From: Pythium myriotylum
Lineage: Eukaryota; Oomycota; Peronosporomycetes; Pythiales; Pythiaceae
Direction of reading: 5' to 3'
NCBI GenBank assembly: GCA_023091665.1
Contig: JALJCQ010000030.1
Span: forward strand, 870,501 to 934,500
DNA: 64,000 nucleotides
Shown: positions 56,807-64,000 of the stretch, piece by piece
Layout of the letters: every line of letters starts with the position of its first letter
How positions within the stretch are numbered: position 1 is the stretch's first letter
Position numbers and translations under genes: made by a program
Notes under the pieces: generated by a model
The model's input: the letters and a program-made list of their open reading frames with translations, nothing else
Databases searched by the model: none
What the model was told of the DNA's origin: nothing

Positions 56807-57858
56807 CAAAACCTCAGAGAAATTGCTTGAATCAGCTTTACGCTGAGTATGCCATCCTAGAGTTGTGCATGCGTGGCGAATACTGGGAAAGTGTGCTGTA
56901 AGACGTGCTCGAACACTTTGACCATCACAATAAAGCCATCCTTCAACTCTTCCAGAGACCCACACGATCACATTTCGCAAGAGTACCGGTATCCTCCAAC
57001 ACAACAAGACGATGTTGGTGTGAGCTGACACTCCCATCCCGCGCGATCGTAGCTCTCTTCCCACTCATACTTCCGGGGGAAGGTAAGAGACATGAATGCG
57101 GCCTAGGTAGGGATGTCTTCGACGAATGCTTTGGCACTAGATACTCTCGCGGACTCGATTCGACTGCGAGCATCCATAAATGAGGCGCTGAAGTTGTGAT
57201 TCGTCTTCACACAACTGAGCATTTGCAACCTTCTTCTCTTGTTTGACACTTCCACAATCAACCTAGCAAACCTCGAAGTTTTCACCAAGATTTGTGCGGC
57301 ATTGCGTCTTTGTTTTGTAAGGCTCATCGCCGCTTCCACGTCATCGAGTCGAGCTGACGAAGAAAAGTATCGCATCTGTGTAGGCCGTCTACCACTAAGG
57401 ACATCGCAACACAAGCGTGTGCTGTATGTTTCGAAAAGCCAGCTTCTCTTCGATAGCTTCAATCACTCGACTAGTGAGTCCTGGGACTTCGCGGGCCACG
57501 GAGAACATCAAATGTTCTGTGGCAAATTTTAATCACTCTCTGTTGTTCAAGCCGTTTGGATCGGAGACTCTGGACCGAAACTCACAGCCAAGACCACCCA
57601 TCTCACTGTTTGTCTCTCACATACCGTGCATACATTGAGTTGTCGTGGCCAAGATAAAAGAGTAGGCAACCTTGTAGTACGTATGATCAAAGTCGCGTTG
57701 GATGGATCACCTGAGTGCGTCCATCACGGCTGCTAGCATCTTTCGTGTACAAGGATACTCTTCGCACTGAGTGGCGAGATTTGATCTGCGTGATGTCCAC
57801 AGAAAGCCTCCACATTTCTGAAGAATTGGTGTCTTACTACTGAAAACGAGGCCCCTTT
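56807..57858. other. 1.05-kb gap with possible minus-strand exons or relic
   Basis: Minus-strand stretches read like protein. About 57415-57510 reads MFSVAREVPGLTSRVIEAIE. About 57103-57380 reads MRYFSSSARLDDVEAAMSLT onward, and could follow the first in frame through a 44-nt intron. About 56855-56955 reads LEELKDGFIVMVKVFEHVL. They do not close into one confident gene model, and ATG support is weak. It may be a small intron-containing gene or a decayed one. Nothing else was recognised. Confidence 0.3.
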
Positions 57859-58510
57859 CTAGGCCTCGTGGGTCGCGTTGAAGTTGATCGTCGACGGCGC
57901 CATGCCGTAGTCCTCGGGCACGCGCACTTGCGGGAAGTGCTCGCGCAGCAGCACTTTGACGAGCGCGTTGTGGTGGATCGCGTGGTGCACTGCGAACGCG
58001 AGCTCGCGGCTGAGCGTCGACGCGAACGCGAACTCGTGGCCGTCGCCCGAGAGCATGAACGCCGCGTCGACGCGCGCATGCAGCGCCTTCTCGTCTACAC
58101 AGTGTGCGCGTCAGCCACGATTGCTGCGGACCCATTGAGGAGCTACTCGCACCAATGGCGTCGAGGTTGCGCTGGATGGTGTCAATCTGCGCGAGCGCCG
58201 CGCGGCGGTCGGTCTCCACGGCGGTCTGCCGCGCGCGGCGGTCGTACCGGATGGTCGCGGGCTCGTCGTTGGCCAAGACGGCCTCGAGGGGCTTGCGCAG
58301 GTGGTCGAGCGCGTGGCGCGTGTGGCCGCCGACCGTGGCCTGCAGCAGCGGACTCGCGAACGTGTACTGCGCGTCGTCGAGCGACTGCAGCAGCGCGCGC
58401 TGCTGGCACAGCATGGCGCCCACGCAGGCGCGCACGCCGCGCTCGCCGCGCGAGAGCGTCGCGAGCCGCCGCGTCCACGGAGCGAGGGGGCTTCTCGCGA
58501 CTAGCTGCAT
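57859..58510 (-). CDS. DinB-like four-helix protein, two exons
   Basis: Exons are 58153-58510 and 57859-58094, with a 58-nt intron (donor GTGCGA, acceptor TGTAG) inside a codon. The product is 197 residues, ATG start. An N-terminal helix holds GGHTRHALDHL, and later helices hold AVHHAIHHNALVKVLL. These are the places where DinB-superfamily proteins have their metal-binding histidines. The end EDYGMAPSTINFNATH resembles the DxGxAPST end of bacterial DinB-like proteins. Such proteins bind a metal and include thiol-dependent transferases; the substrate here is unknown. The Arg-rich N-terminus (MQLVARSPLAPWTRRL) could be a mitochondrial leader. Confidence 0.75.
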
Positions 58511-60416
58511 GGTGAGCTCAAGATCCGGGAGAAGTTATTGACGCGAGTGAGAATATTATTGGAGTAGTAGTACTATTCCTTCTTTACTAACGGCAGTTAT
58601 GCGCGTGGGCATTTTCTTTCCATAATTTTATTCGTTGGGGGCGGTCGCAAAGACGCGCTCACCCCGTGTGCAAAAGGGTTCGGAGAAAGGGAAAAGGGTT
58701 GCGATTGGCTTGGGGCGGGGATGGGGGAAGCCCTTGTTTTTGTGCCTTGTTTTTGCGTGATGCAAAGCTCGAGTCAGCAAAGATCCGCAGGTCCAAAAGT
58801 GTTTCGTCGACGGCAAAGGTGTTTCCTCCCTTTGTGTCCAGAAAAATTGACGATCAAGACAAAACCATTGGGGGAAGAGACGAAATAGATCGAACGTGGG
58901 GAGGGATGACCCCACCTGTTTCATTCTGTACGAGGGTACTGTATTACAAGATCTTCGTCGCCATTTCGCGCATCCTGCCAATCGCGAGTGCGCGTTTGTC
59001 CACAACGAGTTGAACGAAGCAACTCAAAAGCCCAGCGACACGCTTGCTGTCTGCGGCTTTCAGTCGCCACCCTGCTGTTTCCAGATCTCAGTCGATGCTC
59101 CCAATGCACGATCGACGTTTGCTACGTTTTCTTTGTATCAAATGTCCCAACCATATCGCCTCGATGTGTAGCCCAATGCATGTGTTTCCCAGACAGTCGT
59201 CTAACTGTATACTAGGCACGTCGTGATCGACAAACGCGCCGGGAATGCAGTACTGAGGGGGGGGGGGGGGGGGGGGGGGGGGAAGGAGAAGATACGGCAT
59301 TTCTGGTTTCATCAGAGCGAGTAATATGTCTGGATCCGATTGAGCCGAGCTACGAATTGTGGAGACCTCCCCGCATGCTTTTACACGTGTCTGTGATCGT
59401 CCAACCAGCGCAACTTCAGCGAAAGATGTGGCTCAACTGCAGTACTGTACGGTGTTCATCATTCACATCAGGCGCGACGCACTCGCCACTGCGCTGTCTG
59501 CACGAGGTACACAAGCGAGTCTCAACGCCACGACTGGCTTCCAATCACGTCACCAAGGCGTGTCTTAGCGAACGACGTCGCCCCGCCCGTTCACTGCCAG
59601 GTCATCACCAGACACATGGAACTTGCCGCAATCATCGAGCGACCATCTCAATGCCCTAACCCGAAAAGTAGAAATCACGAGGACAACAAAATTGCACGCC
59701 CCGGTGCTACTGTATCGGAATAGTGCCGACGAGCACGGAGGACTTCGAACGACTCGGCGTGCTGATCGGGTGATCGGATGATCTCCGTTTCTCGGCTGCC
59801 CTCCCATAACAGCCCTGCTCTGATTTGGCGGGGGCTTCTGTTTTCATAGCTCCTGAGGAGTGTCACGAGACACCTCCTCACTGTACCAACGCCGCCCCTT
59901 CCCCTGCGCTCGCCCAGCCAACCAACCAGCTGTGTTTCTTGGCTCGGGGGCGCACGACCCCACCGTGCTGCAAGAGTTTTATTCATCCAGTTATAGCTCC
60001 CCCAATCTCTTCTCGTCATTCGAGGTTTTACTCCGCATCTGCGATCCGACGAACGAGGTGCAATCTCTTCCTCTTGGCGTTTGTATACTCGCGCGCCACG
60101 AGGTTTTACCACCCGCCAGAAAAACTGAAACAATTGTTGCGTCGGCCCCCAGCCCCTTCCCCTTCCTCGCCCACGCTTTGCTGGCTCGTCTGCCGGGCCA
60201 CGACCGGACCCGACCCTCCCCCTCTTTCCGACCGTTGTTCATCCGACCCCTCCCCACTCACACACAAAGCGGCGGCGGTGCCCACGCCATTTCTGTGAGC
60301 TCCTCGGCAGAGAGAACAGCGGCGAACGAGGACGCGACACAGAGCGTCCGGCTTCGCTTCCCTCCCCTCCCCTCCCCTCGCTCGCCACTCGGCTCCTTTC
60401 CCCTTCCGACGCCCCC
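58511..60416. other. 1.9-kb gene-poor gap upstream of the bZIP gene
   Basis: No open frame resembles a protein. It contains the G26 run (59257-59282) and, from about 60130 on, a strongly pyrimidine-rich stretch with repeated CCCCT words that runs to the bZIP ATG and is probably its promoter and 5' leader. Confidence 0.45.
59257..59282. repeat. Homopolymer run of 26 G
   Basis: The run is uninterrupted, flanked by CTGA and AAGG, and lies in the gene-poor gap. Confidence 0.85.
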
Positions 60417-61658
60417 ATGAGCCTCCGACGCGGCGGCGCCGGCGCGGCGCGTGACCAGAACTCGCTCCACCGCTGCGCCATCGCCTTCTGCTCGCATCCG
60501 GCGGTCGCCGAGGGCGTCTGCGAGCTCCACCACTCGAGCTCGCGCGGCGGCAGCTCCGCCACGCCCGACGTGGCCCCTCGCGGCGGCGGAGGGTACATGG
60601 CCTCCGGGGGCGGCTCCTACATGTCGTCCTCGCCGTCCTCGGCCGGCTACCCGGACGACATGGACCGCTACCGTGGCAACGGCTCGAACCTCGCGGTGCA
60701 GCCCCCGTCCCGTGCGACCAAGAAACAGAAGACCTCTCCGGACAGTGGGCGGGGCTCCTTGTCAGGACCCAGCATGGGAGCCATGCAGCCCAGCCGACCG
60801 GGCGCCACCAAGCAGTACCAGACGCTGACCCAGGAGAGTCTCAACCAAATGGCCAACCGCCTCAAGTACTCCAAGGGCCCGACCACGATGTCGGCGTACG
60901 ACGAGAACCCGTACCTTCAACGTAACCGTCCTGGTCAGGGCCCCTCGACCGGGTCCGTGCACTCGGAAGGCTCGGAGCACTCGGGAGATGCCGAGACCAA
61001 CCTCCGACGAGAACGGAACCGCATCGCCGCCCGCAAGAGCCGTCAACGCAAGTTGGACCGCATCTCGAACCTGGAAGAAGAGAAGATGCGGCTCGAGCAG
61101 CACCGGGACATGCTTGTTCAAGAGATCCGCTCGCTGGAGAAGAAGGACTCGGGCATTGCCTCGAACGCCGTCATGACCATCACGGACAAGGAGTACGCGA
61201 GCCTACAGAACGTCCGTGTGCGGATCATCAAGGCCGTCGAAGACGCCTACAACAGTGGCGACATCTTCTCGACCATGCAGTACTTCCGCGACGACTCGAT
61301 CGTCAGCGGCCCACAGAACTCATCCGTCCACCTTCGAGGTAAGGACGCACTGGTGCTGGACTACTTGTGTACGACGTACCTTTTCCGCGACGTCCAGCTC
61401 CAGCACGTCAAGGTCGACAGCGGAGGCCCACGCAGCCAGCACTTCCGCGTGCACTGGGTCTTTTCGGGCATCGTGAAGAGCGCCGGAGTGAGCATGAACA
61501 AGGAGTTCCTCGAGCTCATCGAGAGTGTCAAAGGCAAGCGCGTCAAGATCGAGGGCGTGAGCAACTTCTCTTTCAGCGGCGACAAAATTGTATATGTACA
61601 CCGGACCGCAGACCAGGCCAAGTTCTTGTCGGCCCTTGTGAACCTAAGTAAAGAATAG
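60417..61658 (+). CDS. bZIP transcription factor fused to an NTF2/SnoaL-like domain
   Basis: 413 residues, ATG start after a long pyrimidine-rich leader. The basic region is at about 195-225 (LRRERNRIAARKSRQRKLDR, with the N-x7-R spacing of NRIAARKSR), followed by leucine heptads (ISNLEEEKMRLEQHRDMLVQ). After it, residues about 265-410 look like an NTF2/SnoaL-type fold (IIKAVEDAYNSGDIFSTMQYF, then HFRVHWVFSGIVK). The N-terminus has a compact Cys/His cluster (RCAIAFCSHPAVAEGVCELH) that could bind zinc. The middle is Gly/Ser-rich. It should bind DNA as a dimer in the nucleus; the C-terminal domain may bind a ligand or mediate dimerisation (inference). Single exon. Confidence 0.88.
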   Translation: MSLRRGGAGAARDQNSLHRCAIAFCSHPAVAEGVCELHHSSSRGGSSATPDVAPRGGGGYMASGGGSYMSSSPSSAGYPDDMDRYRGNGSNLAVQPPSRATKKQKTSPDSGRGSLSGPSMGAMQPSRPGATKQYQTLTQESLNQMANRLKYSKGPTTMSAYDENPYLQRNRPGQGPSTGSVHSEGSEHSGDAETNLRRERNRIAARKSRQRKLDRISNLEEEKMRLEQHRDMLVQEIRSLEKKDSGIASNAVMTITDKEYASLQNVRVRIIKAVEDAYNSGDIFSTMQYFRDDSIVSGPQNSSVHLRGKDALVLDYLCTTYLFRDVQLQHVKVDSGGPRSQHFRVHWVFSGIVKSAGVSMNKEFLELIESVKGKRVKIEGVSNFSFSGDKIVYVHRTADQAKFLSALVNLSKE

Positions 61659-61828
61659 TTACGGAAAAACAAGGCATACTTCGCGAAGACGTGACCGAAT
61701 ACGTTTTGAATTTATTCCACCCACCCCCCTCAATATATTCCTTAAGTTTGTGTTGAGAACATCTTGGGTGTCCCTGTCGGTCCTTCTTCTAAAATGCATG
61801 TCATCAAGAGAAATCTACAACCAATCTT

Positions 61829-62637
61829 CTAGAGCTCCTGCTTCGCCTTAGCCTTCTTCGGAGCTTCGCCATCGCAGTTGATTGGCTCGGCTGCAGGCAA
61901 CGCGTACAAGTCGCGCAAGTAGTCGAAGATTTCCGAACAATTGTCCTCCTGCATGTCATGTGAGACCAATCAGCAACCATTCCTCCTTTTGCCTCACCCA
62001 GTTGAACATCACTCACTCCGCTGAACTTGCAAGCATTGAGCGCGAAGGGCTCAACGTGCTGCACAAAATGCTTGGCGCGTGCTGTTGAAAATGCAAAGCT
62101 CAATACTCATGGCCACCACGATAGCAAATACTCTGCCAGCTTACAGAATCCAGGGAACTCTTTGTAGAAGCGGTCGCTGAGGAGACCCATACGATGGAAG
62201 TAGACGATCTTCTGGTACCTAGATGATCGACGGAGAGTTAGCCCGGCGTGGCCACTGCGAGGACTCCCCCCTGGACGAATGATTCTTACCAGTGGTGGAG
62301 ACGCTGCCAGTCGCGGTCCAGCTTCTTGTCCCAGAGACGCTCGTCGGCCTTCTTGCACACAATCTCGTGCGCTGTCAGCGGTGAGGAGTGCGCGAAGTCC
62401 TCGACCGAGCTGCGATCGCAGGCGTTAGTGTGCTTCCTCGCAGAGCCAGCGGCGTCGATCGTACTGAAGCGCGTCCACGAGCTGCGGCGTCGCGTACTCG
62501 GCGTAGAGCGTGTTGAAGAGCGTGGCCTCGGTCGTGAGCTCCGTGAGCACGACCATCTTATAGTAGTAGATGACCGTGGTCACGAGCGTCGTCACGCCGA
62601 CCGCCAGCGACAGGTGCGAAGCGTTCACGTTGCCCAT
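61829..62637 (-). CDS. Small membrane-anchored protein of unknown function, five exons
   Basis: Exons in transcript order are 62465-62637, 62290-62409, 62145-62218, 62017-62081 and 61829-61948. The introns are 55, 71, 63 and 68 nt, each with GT-AG ends (donors GTACGA, GTAAGA, GTAAGC, GTGAGT). Joining gives exactly 183 residues with no frame break. The N-terminus (SLAVGVTTLVTTVIYYYKMV) is a likely membrane segment. The rest is soluble and helical (HEIVCKKADERLWDKKLD, WYQKIVYFHRMGLLSDRFYK) with a Lys-rich end (APKKAKAKQEL). I do not recognise the family. It is the most intron-rich gene here. Its exact splice sites are predicted from the sequence only. Confidence 0.75.
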
Positions 62638-64000
62638 GGTGGTGTAGCTATCTCGTGATCTGCCAAGTGGCGAGGCTGCCGGTTCACCATGAATTGATGA
62701 TGAGTTTATAGTCGAATGGGGTGGGCCACATCAATTTGCACTGAGGAGAATCCATTCGGAAGATCTGGTCCACGAGTCGAACAGGATTGCTGCTTGTTAT
62801 CCATGCTGGACGACTTCCGTGGCTCATCTTAATGCAGAGGGCTAACGTCAACCAGACGAACAATTGCATCCCTTAGAAAGCAGGCAGCTCTGTAGAAGCC
62901 GATGGTGAGAACTGGTCTGGGACACTTAGGTCATATCGTAGCACTCGTCGATCTTTCGCGGCGGCAAACTGAGTAAAGCGGCCCCTAATCAGACCTTCTC
63001 AAGAGCTAACGCACTGAGTAGACCCCGAATCAGCTCTAGTTGGGACCTTACTCACTGGGTGAACTGCCACGAATCGTTGATGGCTTTGAAGGTGAGCTCC
63101 CACGAAAAGCTGATTCGGAGAGGTGGTCGAGGGGGCAGCATCCCCGTGAACTCGGCGTGTTCAGAAACGGCTCGATGCTTTCTGAACCACGGCCAGAGCG
63201 TTTGCTCCATCCCGGGCCTCGAAATAAAACCACCACCATGAGCTAAAATGGGGGGCTGATACCACATCCACGAGTCCTCCGCGCCTCAGGATATTTCTCA
63301 CTGACGACCGAGCTCGCATGTTTGCACAAACTCATTGGGAAGCCTTCTTCGCATCGAAAGAAATGTGGCAAAGGACCGGAACGATGCTGAGGATTTTCCC
63401 GCTCGGGATCCCGTCGAGCTGATGAGTTTCGGTCACACCTATCCAAATCCGGGATCTTATCGCTTCCAGTGGTCAACTTAGCGGGAAACGTCCTTTTTCG
63501 TCCTGTTTTAACCTGCTGGAAGCCATCCAAGACGTCATTCTGGCCACCTGTCACAGGTGGGTGATCACGACCACTCGTTTCTGATTGTTTGCCACTTCGC
63601 GTGGAGAGGATCCGGGCGGTCGGAGGCTGAGAAAAGATTCCTCGGGGCCTCCGACGACGGGCACGCCATCAGTCGCTTGCTGCTGAGACCAGGCGCGCCT
63701 CGCGTGCGTGCGCCCGCCTCCGCGGGGCTCCCACTGCGCTCGCCCTCGCGGCCACGACGTCGTGGCCCCCCCCCCCCCCCCCCCCCCCCCCCCGCAAATC
63801 GGATGCGTCACCTGGGAAGGTGCTCAACTCAAGCTGGACAGTCTTTTGGACCACCAGGCAACACACGCGTCCTCCAATTGGCTCATTCCTTGCAGACGCA
63901 AATCTCTTTTCAGCCACTCCGAAGCGTGTTCTTCCGCCCCATCCCTGAGAAAACGCTTCGATTGGTCCAATCGACAACTCATGATCTATTTCCGACCAAT
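62638..64000. other. 1.36-kb gene-poor window end
   Basis: There is no convincing gene. A minus-strand frame of 61 codons (62684-62869, ATG start) has a signal-peptide-like beginning (MQLFVWLTLALCIKMSHG) but no other support. The C28 run is at 63766-63793. CCAAT boxes occur at 63874-63881 (CCAATTGG), 63961-63971 (ATTGGTCCAAT) and 63996-64000, suggesting a promoter of a gene beyond the edge. Confidence 0.4.
63766..63793. repeat. Homopolymer run of 28 C
   Basis: The run is uninterrupted and flanked by GTGG and GCAAATC. It is the counterpart of the G26 run 4.5 kb away. Confidence 0.85.

Noticed and set aside
62684..62869. 61-codon minus-strand frame with a signal-peptide-like start
   Set aside because: It is too short, has no cysteine pattern or effector motif such as RXLR, and has no homolog I recognise; noted only in the intergenic entry.

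Overview
The window looks like nuclear DNA of an oomycete, probably Peronosporales or Pythiales. This is inferred from the overall picture: compact genes, mostly single-exon, with scattered very short introns (about 55-79 nt, donors usually GTACGT, GTGCGT or GTRAG), short intergenic gaps, an unusual bZIP factor, and many large proteins without recognisable domains. No rRNA, tRNA, CRISPR array or intact mobile element was seen.

Layout. Bases 2-12154 carry the 3' part of a giant gene (at least 4050 residues; DEP-like, PH-like, C2 and Tudor-like regions plus a repeated helical motif). Then come an SH3 protein rich in charged residues (minus strand), an RCC1-repeat protein with a mitochondrial-type leader (minus, four exons) and, divergently, a guanidinoacetate-methyltransferase-like enzyme.

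From 16.9 to 51.6 kb lies the main feature: an array of 19 loci of one gene family I do not recognise (members 1-19 in the entries). Fifteen look intact, three are decayed and one has a single in-frame stop. Members are built from one or two copies of a module of about 90-100 residues. Its core reads VPIPVPL (type A) or VPIFVPLAPGET (type B) followed by QYExRFxxWL. Full-length members then have a CGCxxCL cysteine motif, a V(V/I)DLT-plus-acidic motif that matches the SUMO-interacting motif, and a C-terminal predicted coiled coil of about 190 residues. Short members keep only some of these parts. Several members share a promoter-proximal element (TGTAGCCAT followed by GCGNACTTA). The array is interrupted by an LRR-like gene (23.1-25.7 kb) and by a CDP-diacylglycerol-synthase-like membrane protein plus the splicing factor CWC24/RNF113 (42.5-45.3 kb).

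After the array come a glutaredoxin (CPYC, two exons), a 1299-residue protein of unknown function, a DinB-like protein, a bZIP protein fused to an NTF2/SnoaL-like domain, and a five-exon small membrane protein. The last 1.3 kb has no convincing gene but has a C28 run and CCAAT boxes at the edge.

How the genes may work together is inference. The flanking genes are unrelated housekeeping functions. The array looks like a lineage-specific expansion whose products may dimerise through their coiled coils and bind SUMO or sumoylated partners in the nucleus. Starts were set at ATG codons; several longer frames begin only at TTG or GTG and were trimmed.
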